NCBI GenBank assembly: GCA_035906235.1
Contig: JAMIFN010000003.1
Location: forward strand, 1 to 33,946
Direction of reading: 5' to 3'
Origin: JAMIFN01 sp035906235
GTDB lineage: Bacteria > Pseudomonadota > Gammaproteobacteria > Burkholderiales > Burkholderiaceae_C
Length of the DNA: 33,946 bases
The notes under the pieces were generated by a model. The model saw only the letters and a program-made list of their open reading frames with translations, was not told the DNA's origin and ran no database searches. This document shows, one piece after another, positions 1 to 6,423 of this stretch. Position 1 is the stretch's first letter. Each line of letters starts with the position of its first letter. Position numbers and translations under genes: made by a program.

Positions 1-165
1 CCCAAAGGCACAGACTTATCCGTACACGACCAAGATGCGCTCGATTCGATTGCGGATTTGATGAACAACAGACCGAGGATGACGCTGGACTGGAAAACAC
101 CGTATCAGACCTTTGCGGGCTTTATGCAGGCCATTGCTGAAAAAGCTCAGGCTACCATCAACTAA
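1..165 (+). CDS. IS30-family transposase, C-terminal fragment (cut by window edge)
   Basis: The window opens inside a reading frame of 54 codons ending in TAA at 163-165. It begins PKGTDLSVHDQDALDSIAD and continues with the NNRPR segment typical of the C-terminal end of the DDE catalytic domain of IS30-family transposases. The enzyme cuts and joins the ends of its insertion sequence. Only the tail is visible, so integrity of the element cannot be judged. The sequence just after the stop resembles an IS30-family end. The element abuts the 3' end of the minus-strand gene at 184-828 and appears to have inserted there. Confidence 0.82.
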   Translation, partial: PKGTDLSVHDQDALDSIADLMNNRPRMTLDWKTPYQTFAGFMQAIAEKAQATIN

Positions 166-205
166 ACTTGCCACCGTTGCACTTCAGGTTTGAATCCGCC
201 CGAAT
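166..205. mobile_element. Probable right end of the IS30-family element
   Basis: Forty bases directly after the transposase stop contain TTGCACTTCAGGTTTGAATC, similar to terminal inverted repeats of some IS30-family elements. The exact outer boundary and any target duplication cannot be fixed because the left end is outside the window. The last codons and stop of the minus-strand gene 184-828 fall inside this stretch, so that gene's original 3' end was probably replaced. Confidence 0.5.
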
Positions 206-828
206 AAAGAAATAGTTATGGCTGCCGTTATGGTTGGCATGATGATGTTTGCAATTTTGTTACTTTCATCAACTACTTCTGCTGCTGTATTTTTAAGCCA
301 CTCTTTGGATCCAAGCTCAGGCTCTGGTGTAGGTGTAGCTATCTCGACATTGCGCATTACCTCTTGCTCAGCGCTTTTAGCTAAACTCGCCCAATCTAAT
401 TGCATCACGGCCTGTTCGGTTCGAGCTGATTTTGGGTCGGCAAAAACCGCGTCAATTGGTCGCCCAGTGACCGCTGCAATTTGCTTCATCTCGGCATAGG
501 TCTGTGGGTTTATGTCTTGCGCTTGAGCAGAGTTTGTTTGCGCCAGCCGCGCATTACTGCGAGCGATTTCATCTTTAGCGTTTTGTACAGGGTCAAAGCC
601 GCTGTCTAGATTGATTGGGTCTGGGGTTGCCTTTACCTCTGTCTCAGCCTCTTGAGCAGGGTGTGAATAATATGGTTTTTTAAAAAATCTGCCATCATCA
701 ACTTTTTTATAATCCGCGCTATATTCATCGCAGTCATTACATTGCTCTTGTGATTGCGATGACTCTTCTGCGTAAACTGCTTGCAATAAGCTAGCCACCA
801 ATAACATGGCAATTATTATTTTGCCCAT
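184..828 (-). CDS. Exported protein of unknown function, 3' end replaced by IS30
   Basis: A 214-residue product if started at ATG 826-828, which has AGAAGG upstream at good spacing. This start gives a clean signal peptide (MGKIIIAMLLVASLLQAVYA) and lies 2 bases after the stop of the upstream remnant, suggesting translational coupling. The mature part is rich in Asp, Glu, Gln and Ala. It carries a small Cys pair (CNDC) near residue 30 and no domain I can name. The segment around TGRPIDAVFADPKSA faintly recalls alpha-helical parts of large phage polyvalent proteins, which is only an impression. The final residues and stop codon come from the IS30 end, so the protein is probably truncated. Base composition is more AT-rich than the housekeeping genes nearby, consistent with acquired DNA. 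Confidence 0.55.
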   Translation of the reverse strand: MGKIIIAMLLVASLLQAVYAEESSQSQEQCNDCDEYSADYKKVDDGRFFKKPYYSHPAQEAETEVKATPDPINLDSGFDPVQNAKDEIARSNARLAQTNSAQAQDINPQTYAEMKQIAAVTGRPIDAVFADPKSARTEQAVMQLDWASLAKSAEQEVMRNVEIATPTPEPELGSKEWLKNTAAEVVDESNKIANIIMPTITAAITISLFGRIQT

Positions 829-830
829 AT

Positions 831-1025
831 TTATCGCCTTCTGTATTTGCGGTGCTCCACCATCACGCCAGTGATTGCAATGTGACAGGTGTCGTTGCGC
901 ACAGTGGGGTAGTCGTCGTTGCGGGGGACTAGCTCGAAGATGACTTCGCCGTGTTCGGTAGTGCTGGATGTTGGATGCATGTACCAATTTTGCACCAATT
1001 CGAAGTCATAGCCGCGTTTCTCATA
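831..1025 (-). pseudogene. Remnant of an unknown gene, 5' end lost next to a repeat copy
   Basis: On the minus strand a frame of 64 codons runs from just after an in-frame TGA (1026-1028) to TAA at 831-833. It reads as plausible protein, for example GYDFELVQNWYMHP and EVIFELVPRNDDYPTVRND. There is no good start codon near its beginning. Its 5' side is taken by copy 1 of the dispersed repeat (1036-1065), so it looks truncated there. The stop sits 2 bases before the start of the exported protein 184-828, as in a real two-gene operon. A longer open frame also crosses this region in another phase, but its N-terminal part is rich in Arg, His and Ser and looks like a shadow. Family not recognised. 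Confidence 0.4.
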
Positions 1026-1035
1026 TCAAAATACG

Positions 1036-1065
1036 AGCTGCTCAGGCAGGTTTGACGGCCTAAAA
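1036..1065 (+). repeat. Dispersed AGCTGCTCAGGCAGG element, copy 1
   Basis: Matches the core at nearly every base (TTTGACGGCC instead of TTTTTCGGCC). It lies at the truncated 5' edge of the gene remnant 831-1025. Confidence 0.85.
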
Positions 1066-1090
1066 CGAGGATTTGGCGCTGAAAAATGAG

Positions 1091-1111
1091 ATTGCGGGTC
1101 ACGCCCGCAAT
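1091..1111. repeat. ATTGCGGGTC hairpin repeat, copy 1
   Basis: Inverted repeat ATTGCGGG-TCACG-CCCGCAAT followed by GAC. A second copy with one base changed lies at 7826-7846. Intergenic, REP-like; no coding role seen. Confidence 0.75.
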
Positions 1112-1154
1112 GACAAAACCTCTTATCTGCACTTCCCCAAACCCTCACCCTGCC

Positions 1155-1171
1155 CTCTCCCTCGGGGAGAG
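1155..1171. repeat. CTCTCCC/GGGAGAG hairpin in a low-complexity stretch
   Basis: CTCTCCC-TCG-GGGAGAG inverted repeat, preceded by ACCCTCACCCTGCC. This resembles a repeat seen between genes in many proteobacterial genomes. No gene overlaps it. Confidence 0.6.
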
Positions 1172-1248
1172 GGGGAAGCCGAGATACCAGCCCCCCGTTT
1201 GCACGAGGGCAGGCTTTGCACTGGTATGACGAAATCCAAAAGGCATGG

Positions 1249-1268
1249 ATTCCCGCCTGCGCGGGAAT
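1249..1268. repeat. dRS3-like hairpin ATTCCC-N8-GGGAAT, copy 1
   Basis: Twenty bases with the exact pattern ATTCCC, eight bases (GCCTGCGC), GGGAAT. This is the pattern defined for Neisseria dRS3 repeats. A second copy lies at 7868-7887. It is 40 bases from the 3' end of map. Confidence 0.75.
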
Positions 1269-1307
1269 GACGAATACCTCAGGAAACCTAGATGCCAGAT
1301 GCAGTGC

Positions 1308-2096
1308 TCAAGGCTTGGCTGGCGTACCAGCAGACTGCGTCAGAATTTCGTAGCCCGTTTCCGTGACCAACACCGTGTGCTCCCACTGCGCGGATAGGCT
1401 GCGGTCTTTGGTAACGACTGTCCAGCCATCAGCCATGGCTTTGATATCGCGCTTGCCCTGATTCACCATCGGCTCAATGGTAAAAACCATGCCCGCTTGC
1501 AGCACTGGCCCCGTGCCGGGCGTGCCGTAATGCAGCACTTGCGGTTCATCGTGAAAAGTGTCGCCGATGCCGTGGCCGCAGTATTCGCGCACGATGGACA
1601 GGCCCTGGCTTTCGGCAAAGCGCTGAATCGCCGCGCCGATATCGCCTAGGCGCGCGCCGGCTTGCACCTTTTCTATGCCTTTCCACATGGCCTGATAAGT
1701 CAGCTCGCACAAGCGTTTGGCATAAGGCGTGACCTGGCCCACCATAAACATGCGGCTGGTGTCGCCATACCAGCCGTCTTTGATGACGGTGATATCCACA
1801 TTCATGATGTCGCCGTTTTTCAAAGGCTTGTCATTGGGAATGCCGTGGCAAACCGCTTGGTTGAGCGAGGTGCAAATGGATTTGGGGAAAGGCGTCATGC
1901 CAGGCGGGCAATAGTTCAGCGGCGCGGGGATGGTGCCTTGCACATTGACCATATAGTCATGCGCGAGTTGGTTGATTGCATTGGTCGTGACGCCCGCTTG
2001 GATATGGGGCGTGATGTAGTCCAGCACCTCAGAGGCTAAGCGCCCAGCCACGCGCATTTTTTCGATATCGGCTGCGGATTTGATTTGAATCGTCAT
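1308..2096 (-). CDS. map: Type I methionine aminopeptidase
   Basis: Removes the initiator methionine from nascent proteins in the cytoplasm; a two-metal enzyme. The 262-residue length fits the family. Visible metal-site segments are DIMNVDITVIKDGWYGDTSRMF (two Asp ligands), EYCGHGIG (His), FTIEPM (Glu) and QWEHTVLVTETG (Glu). The start ATG (2094-2096) has no Shine-Dalgarno sequence. A perfect TATAAT lies at 2104-2109 on the same strand, which would place transcription start almost on the ATG. It is transcribed alone, downstream of and separate from the rplI operon, with a terminator and a repeat copy between them. Confidence 0.97.
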   Translation of the reverse strand: MTIQIKSAADIEKMRVAGRLASEVLDYITPHIQAGVTTNAINQLAHDYMVNVQGTIPAPLNYCPPGMTPFPKSICTSLNQAVCHGIPNDKPLKNGDIMNVDITVIKDGWYGDTSRMFMVGQVTPYAKRLCELTYQAMWKGIEKVQAGARLGDIGAAIQRFAESQGLSIVREYCGHGIGDTFHDEPQVLHYGTPGTGPVLQAGMVFTIEPMVNQGKRDIKAMADGWTVVTKDRSLSAQWEHTVLVTETGYEILTQSAGTPAKP

Positions 2097-2103
2097 GGGC
2101 GTG

Positions 2104-2109
2104 ATTATA
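2104..2109 (-). promoter_or_regulatory. -10 box of map, implying a leaderless mRNA
   Basis: TATAAT on the minus strand, 7 bases upstream of the map ATG. A TTGACG lies further upstream but about 21 bases away, so the -35 is weak or absent. No ribosome binding site is present between this box and the ATG. Confidence 0.5.
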
Positions 2110-2143
2110 AAAACAAGCGAGTAATTTAGCCGTCAAAAGGGGC

Positions 2144-2173
2144 TTTTAGGCCGAAAAATCTGCCTGAGTAGCT
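2144..2173 (-). repeat. Dispersed element, copy 2
   Basis: Minus-strand copy, AGCTACTCAGGCAGA then TTTTTCGGCCTAAAA. It lies between the rplI terminator and the map promoter. Confidence 0.88.
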
Positions 2174-2185
2174 ATATTTTTTGCA

Positions 2186-2210
2186 TAAAAAAGCCCACCG
2201 AAGTGGGCTT
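2186..2210 (-). terminator. Intrinsic terminator of the rpsF-priB-rpsR-rplI operon
   Basis: On the minus strand AAGCCCAC-TTCG-GTGGGCTT followed by a run of T. It lies about 20 bases downstream of the rplI stop codon. Confidence 0.88.
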
Positions 2211-2231
2211 ATGCTCGCGTCGAATTGGCGC

Positions 2232-2684
2232 TTAAGCAGTTTCGCCGTAGATGGCTACGGTGATATCGGCAACAACATCTGTGTGCAGCGCAATGCTGAC
2301 ACTGCTATCGCCTACCGTTTTGAGGTGGCCGTTAGGCAAGCGCACTTGCGATTTGTGCACTTTAAAGCCTTGTTTGTTCAGCTCTTCGGCAATGTCATGG
2401 TTGGTGATGGAACCAAACAGGCGACCATCAACACCAGCTTTTTGCGTCAGCTTGACCGTGAAGCCTGTCAATTTTTCGCCAACGCTTTGGGCCTGAACCA
2501 GCTTCTCAGCGGCCAGCTTTTCCAGCTCAGCACGGCGCGCTTCGAATTCGGCTTTAGCCGCTTCAGTTGCACGCTTAGCGCGGCCTGAAGGAATGAGGAA
2601 ATTGCGTGCGTAACCGTCTTTGACTTTAACGATATCGCCCAGATTGCCCAGATTGACAACTTTATCCAAGAGAATGATTTGCAT
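2232..2684 (-). CDS. rplI: 50S ribosomal protein L9
   Basis: A 150-residue protein of the large subunit. It has the compact N-terminal domain (MQIILLDKVVNLGNLGDIV, then VKDGYARNFLIPSGRA), the long connecting helix rich in Ala, Glu and Lys (about residues 42-75), and the C-terminal rRNA-binding domain (GRLFGSITNHDIAEEL). The ATG at 2682-2684 is preceded by AGGAG. It is the last gene of the four-gene operon and is followed by an intrinsic terminator. Confidence 0.98.
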   Translation of the reverse strand: MQIILLDKVVNLGNLGDIVKVKDGYARNFLIPSGRAKRATEAAKAEFEARRAELEKLAAEKLVQAQSVGEKLTGFTVKLTQKAGVDGRLFGSITNHDIAEELNKQGFKVHKSQVRLPNGHLKTVGDSSVSIALHTDVVADITVAIYGETA

Positions 2685-2704
2685 GGTAAGGACTCCTTGG
2701 GCGC

Positions 2705-2998
2705 TTAGATGTTGTGCTGATCGCTGTAAGGCAGGAAAGCCAAAAAGCGTGAGCGTTTAATCGCGGTGTTGAGCTGGCGCTGGTAGATGGCGCGTGTGCC
2801 AGTCAAACGAGCGGGGATGATTTTGCCGTTTTCAGCAATGAAGTCGCGCAGCAGATCGACATCTTTGTAGTCAATTTGCTCAACGTCAGCAACGGTGAAG
2901 CGGCAAAAGCGCTTGCGTTTAAACAGGGGTGACTGCGTATTGCGCTTAGGGCGATTTTTGTCGAAAGGTTTTTTACCAAAACGAGAAGCGGTAGCCAT
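2705..2998 (-). CDS. rpsR: 30S ribosomal protein S18
   Basis: A 97-residue small-subunit protein that binds together with S6. The N-terminal extension is basic (KKPFDKNRPKRNTQSP). The core has CRFTVADVEQIDYKDVDLLRDFI, GKIIPARLTGT and the closing RQLNTAIKRSRFLAFLPY. The family is usually 75-95 residues. It lies between priB and rplI in the conserved order, with 20 bases to rplI. Confidence 0.98.
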   Translation of the reverse strand: MATASRFGKKPFDKNRPKRNTQSPLFKRKRFCRFTVADVEQIDYKDVDLLRDFIAENGKIIPARLTGTRAIYQRQLNTAIKRSRFLAFLPYSDQHNI

Positions 2999-3015
2999 GA
3001 TGCTGATGCTTTCTT

Positions 3016-3321
3016 TTAAAAAAGGGATTCAAACGATTGCAGGTGATAGACCAAGCCTTTGCCGCTTTTGCCCGCCGCCAAAAAACCCTGACACTGTAGC
3101 TGCGCCCCTAGGGGCTGCTTGGCCACTTGTTCGGCCACCATGCCAAAAGCGATGGCACGCAGTGTGAATTGGGTTAATCGCGCTTGCCCGGCTTCGCTCT
3201 GCGTGGATAGGTGCAAGACCTCAAAATCCAATGCAGGCACCCCAGCTGGGGTGTAACGCAAAGCCTGTAGCGCCTGGATTTGCGCTGACAAGTTAAGCAA
3301 ATTGCAAGTACTGGCTGTCAT
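3016..3321 (-). CDS. priB: Primosomal replication protein N (PriB)
   Basis: A single OB-fold, single-stranded-DNA-binding protein that helps PriA restart stalled forks. The ATG at 3319-3321 gives 101 residues with GAAAGG just upstream; an in-frame TTG at 3336 would add five residues but looks less likely. The most telling stretch is ALRYTPAGVPALDFEV, the conserved N-terminal strand of betaproteobacterial PriB. The C-terminal part (CQGFLAAGKSGKGLVYHLQSFE) ends the OB fold. Its position between rpsF and rpsR is the typical one and is strong contextual support. Confidence 0.93.
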   Translation of the reverse strand: MTASTCNLLNLSAQIQALQALRYTPAGVPALDFEVLHLSTQSEAGQARLTQFTLRAIAFGMVAEQVAKQPLGAQLQCQGFLAAGKSGKGLVYHLQSFESLF

Positions 3322-3365
3322 CACCCTTTCAATCAAAGAAAAATATTGGGCACAAGACCTAAAAA

Positions 3366-3731
3366 TTAGGCCGTGGCAGCGTCTTGATGCGCTTTACGCG
3401 CTTCTTCTTGCTGAACGCTCTTCATCATGATGGAAGGCGCAGTTTCGGCCTTGTCCATGAGCACGGTGAGGTGGCGCAAAACAGCGTCGTTAAAGCGGAA
3501 AGCGTGTTCCAGCTCAGCCAAAACTTCTTTGCTGATTTCGACATTCACGCAGATGTAGTGCGCTTTAGCCAGTTTGTTGATGAGGTAAGCCAGTTGGCGG
3601 CGACCCCAGTCTTCAACGCGGTGGATTTTGCCGCCGCCCGCTTCGATAACGCCTTTGTAGCGCTCGAGCATGGCAGGGACTTGTTCGCTTTGATCCGGGT
3701 GGATCATGAGAATAATCTCATAGTGACGCAT
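3366..3731 (-). CDS. rpsF: 30S ribosomal protein S6
   Basis: A 121-residue small-subunit protein that pairs with S18. It starts MRHYEIILMIHPDQSEQ and shows the family segments EDWGRRQLAYLINK and HYICVNVE. The C-terminal tail is rich in Glu, Ala and Lys. The ATG at 3729-3731 has GGAGA at ideal spacing. It is the first gene of the operon, with a perfect -10 box about 75 bases upstream of its start codon. Confidence 0.98.
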   Translation of the reverse strand: MRHYEIILMIHPDQSEQVPAMLERYKGVIEAGGGKIHRVEDWGRRQLAYLINKLAKAHYICVNVEISKEVLAELEHAFRFNDAVLRHLTVLMDKAETAPSIMMKSVQQEEARKAHQDAATA

Positions 3732-3803
3732 AACTTCTCCTTAAGGATGAAAAACAGCCCCCACCTGCGTCAATTCAAGGTGTGGGGCAAGGGCAAGCCG
3801 AGC

Positions 3804-3809
3804 ATTATA
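3804..3809 (-). promoter_or_regulatory. -10 box of the rpsF operon promoter
   Basis: TATAAT on the minus strand. A weak -35 (CTTAAA) sits 17 bases upstream, inside the pilZ terminator hairpin. The predicted transcript has a leader of roughly 65 bases before rpsF. Confidence 0.6.
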
Positions 3810-3813
3810 AAAG

Positions 3814-3839
3814 AAAAAACCGCCTATTTAAGCGGTTTT
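3814..3839 (-). terminator. Intrinsic terminator downstream of the PilZ gene
   Basis: On the minus strand AAAACCGC-TTAAATAG-GCGGTTTTTT. Its T-run leads straight into the TATAAT of the rpsF promoter, so termination and initiation share about 35 bases. Confidence 0.75.
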
Positions 3840-3867
3840 GCTGCGGCACCCGACTGATACTTAGCAT

Positions 3868-4338
3868 TTACAGGGTTTGTGTGGGGCGATCCGAACCTAA
3901 ATGCCCCCCCAAAATCGCTTCGATTTTGTGTTTCAGAGCCTTAGTCTTGTCATCGCTAGGGAAACGCACACCGATACCTTGGGTACGATTGCCTGCAGCT
4001 CGCGCTGGCGTGACCCAGGCAACTTTACCTGCCACGGGGTAGCGCATGGGGTCGTCGGGCAAAGTCATGAGCACATAAACAACATCCCCCAGTTTGTACT
4101 CTTTATTGGATGGTATAAAAATACCACCATCGGTAAACTGCGCAATATAGGCAGCATACAAAGCAGCTTTTTCTTTAATCGCCAATTGGATGACGCCTGG
4201 CCTGGCGACCTTGGACGCCTCGGTCAAAGGCGCACGCCCAGAATTTGACATTAGGGACGCGGAAGCTGTTGTTGGGGATGGGGGCGTGCTACTCATGCGA
4301 GCCATTATGCGCCAGTTTTTTCCAGCTTGTCCCTGCAT
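3868..4338 (-). CDS. PilZ-domain protein
   Basis: From about residue 45 the product (VARPGVIQLAIKEKAALYAAYIAQFTDGGIFIP, split by the GGIFIP strand) matches the short PilZ-type proteins often encoded next to holB in betaproteobacteria and linked to type IV pilus function. Later segments are YKLGDVVYVLMTLPDD, YPVAGKVAWVTPA and QGIGVRFP. I do not see the RxxxR c-di-GMP-binding motif at the start of the domain, so ligand binding is doubtful. The open frame is 156 residues; family members are nearer 115-120, so the true start may be an internal ATG (4305, 4296 or 4251). It stands alone here, not beside holB. Confidence 0.85.
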   Translation of the reverse strand: MQGQAGKNWRIMARMSSTPPSPTTASASLMSNSGRAPLTEASKVARPGVIQLAIKEKAALYAAYIAQFTDGGIFIPSNKEYKLGDVVYVLMTLPDDPMRYPVAGKVAWVTPARAAGNRTQGIGVRFPSDDKTKALKHKIEAILGGHLGSDRPTQTL

Positions 4339-4397
4339 TTCCCCCTAAGACTGCGACACAATAGCTCAAATTTACTTTTTCGCAACGCGCCACTCCT

Positions 4398-4850
4398 ATG
4401 CAAGAACTTTTCATTTTGAACGGCCCCAACCTCAACCTGCTAGGGGTGCGCGAACCCGAGATTTACGGCTACACCGGCCTTGCCGATGTCGAGCAATGGT
4501 GCTCCGCGCGTTGCTTGGCCGCAGGCGTGAAGCTGGTTTTCCGCCAAAGCAACCATGAAGGTGCGTTGATCGATAGCATCCACGAAGCCGTGCGGCTGCA
4601 GCAGCAGGGTCTCATGGCGGGGCTCATCATCAACGCGGGCGCTTATACCCACAGCTCGGTCGCACTGCACGATGCGCTCAAGGCTTTAAACTGCCCCAAA
4701 ATCGAGCTGCATATCAGCAACACTTTTGCGCGTGAGGCGTTTCGCCACCATTCTTATATTTCACCCGCAGTCGATGCGGTGATAGCCGGCTTGGGCGTGG
4801 CTGGCTATGTTTTGGCAGTAGATGCCATCACAGACAAAATGGCGTGCTAG
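4398..4850 (+). CDS. aroQ: Type II 3-dehydroquinate dehydratase
   Basis: Converts 3-dehydroquinate to 3-dehydroshikimate in the shikimate pathway; forms a dodecamer in the cytoplasm. The 150-residue length is standard. All family blocks are visible: NGPNLNLLGVREPEIYG (with the catalytic Tyr in EIYG), QSNHEGALID, INAGAYTHSSVALHDAL, the catalytic His in ELHISN, and REAFRHHSYIS. It is divergent from the PilZ gene with a 59-base gap. In many relatives aroQ precedes accB-accC; here a P450 pair follows instead. Confidence 0.97.
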   Translation: MQELFILNGPNLNLLGVREPEIYGYTGLADVEQWCSARCLAAGVKLVFRQSNHEGALIDSIHEAVRLQQQGLMAGLIINAGAYTHSSVALHDALKALNCPKIELHISNTFAREAFRHHSYISPAVDAVIAGLGVAGYVLAVDAITDKMAC

Positions 4851-5012
4851 GCGTTGCGATCACTGCACCAGCTCTATTGTCTTTGGCTGCGTATTCGTTC
4901 CCACATTCAAAGGCAATAGACTGTTGCCAAAATCAGTAAAAAAATTCCACTTTACGCTGATTTAATCAACAATAACCGAACGGCCCAGCCCAACACCGAG
5001 GAGACACGATTT

Positions 5013-6344
5013 ATGCAACCCTACCCACCGCTACAGCTGCTCAAAGTCATAGGCCACAGCATTTGGACGCGCATGACGCGCCCGCAATTTCCTGAATTTC
5101 GCAGCAACGAAGCCAGCTTTTACCCGCGCGAGGCCTGCTACCCCGTGTACGAGCGCATGCGCAGCGATAAAAAGATTTTCTATGTGCCACGCTTTTTGGG
5201 CTGGGTGGTGGGGGGCGAGTACGAGGTGCTGACTTCCCTGCTGCGCGATGACCGCCTGTCGCTGCGCTTTCAGGATTGGGATTACTACCCCCGCATTCCT
5301 GAGGCCAAGAAAAACGCGCTCAATCGCCTGACGGACAATCTGCTGATGGCCAAACACCGCAGTGACCACCAGCGCCTGCGCCGCTTATCGGTTACGGCTT
5401 TTGCCCCGCGCATGGTCGATAAAATGATGCCGCAAATCCGCGCCACCGTCCAAAAATACTTTGCCGAAATGGAAGCGGCCAGCCCAGATGGCAGCATCGA
5501 CATTGTGGAGCTGGCGCGGGTGATTCCGCTGGAGATTTTGACCGACTACCTGGGCGTGCCTGCCGATTGTAAAAAGGGCTTTTTCTCGGTGTCTGAGGCG
5601 ATTTTGGGGCAGTTCAACCCCAATACCGAAATCGACCTGCCGGGTGCGCTCAAGGGCATAGACATGCTCAAAGACATGGTGCGCCAAAAACGCGCCAATC
5701 CGCAAGACGACCTGATCAGCGCCCTAGCCACTGCGGTGGAAGACGGCGACAAACTCAGCGAGGACGAAATGCTCTCGCTGATTGCGTCTGTTTTGGCCGC
5801 AGGCCCAGACTCCACGCGCGACCACAGCCTGTGCGTGGTCAATGGCATGGCGCAACACCCCGCCGCCTGGAAAGAGGTGCGCGAAAACCGTGAGCTGCTG
5901 CAAAACGCCACGCGCGAATGCTTCCGTTGGGATGCCTGGGGGCACCGTGGCTACACCCGTTTTGCGCTGGAAGACATGGAAATCCACGGCCAAATCGTGA
6001 AAAAGGGCGAGATGATTCGCCTGGCTTTCCCGGTGTTTTTGCTCGACCCCAAAGTCTTTCCCCAGCCCAACGAGTTCAACATCCACCGCGACAACCTCGA
6101 CAAAGTCATCCACTTTGGCACGGGGCCGCACTATTGCCTGGGCGCGAACATCGCCCGTGCGATTTACGAAAGCATCATCAACGAAATGCTCGATCGCTAC
6201 GAAAGCGTGGAGCTGCTAGCGCCCGCGCAGTATGCGGAAAATGTGGTGGCGCGCCACATCAAAGCTCTGCCGCTGCGCGTAAAAAAAGCCCCCTTGCCCA
6301 GCAAAACCGAGCCCACTGAGGCAACCCAAGCACTAGCGGGCTAA
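5013..6344 (+). CDS. Cytochrome P450, first of a tandem pair
   Basis: A soluble bacterial P450 of 443 residues. The heme-ligand loop is FGTGPHYCLGANIA with Cys375. The K-helix ExxR is ECFR, and the I-helix reads AGPDSTRD (about residues 263-270). The usual (A/G)Gx(D/E)T has Ser at the oxygen-activating Thr position, with Thr one residue later. There is no membrane anchor. The ATG has GAGGAGA at 4998-5004. No ferredoxin or reductase gene is nearby, so redox partners must be elsewhere. It is a close paralogue of the next gene, with the heme Cys at the same residue number. Substrate unknown. Confidence 0.92.
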   Translation: MQPYPPLQLLKVIGHSIWTRMTRPQFPEFRSNEASFYPREACYPVYERMRSDKKIFYVPRFLGWVVGGEYEVLTSLLRDDRLSLRFQDWDYYPRIPEAKKNALNRLTDNLLMAKHRSDHQRLRRLSVTAFAPRMVDKMMPQIRATVQKYFAEMEAASPDGSIDIVELARVIPLEILTDYLGVPADCKKGFFSVSEAILGQFNPNTEIDLPGALKGIDMLKDMVRQKRANPQDDLISALATAVEDGDKLSEDEMLSLIASVLAAGPDSTRDHSLCVVNGMAQHPAAWKEVRENRELLQNATRECFRWDAWGHRGYTRFALEDMEIHGQIVKKGEMIRLAFPVFLLDPKVFPQPNEFNIHRDNLDKVIHFGTGPHYCLGANIARAIYESIINEMLDRYESVELLAPAQYAENVVARHIKALPLRVKKAPLPSKTEPTEATQALAG

Positions 6345-6366
6345 GGCCCACCCTCTGTTATGCTGC

Positions 6367-6403
6367 AAGCCGCCTCTGGGGAAAACCCCAGTGCGGCTTT
6401 TTT
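6367..6403 (+). terminator. Intrinsic terminator between the two P450 genes
   Basis: AAGCCGC, a second inner stem CTGGGG/CCCCAG, GCGGCTT and six T. It ends about 20 bases before the ATG of the second P450, so transcripts from upstream would have to read through it. Confidence 0.85.
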
Positions 6404-6423
6404 CTTGTGGAAAGCTCCGTTTT

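Noticed and set aside
6391..6423. GTG start for the second P450
   Set aside because: It lies within the terminator hairpin. The ATG at 6424 gives the same heme-Cys residue number as the paralogue.
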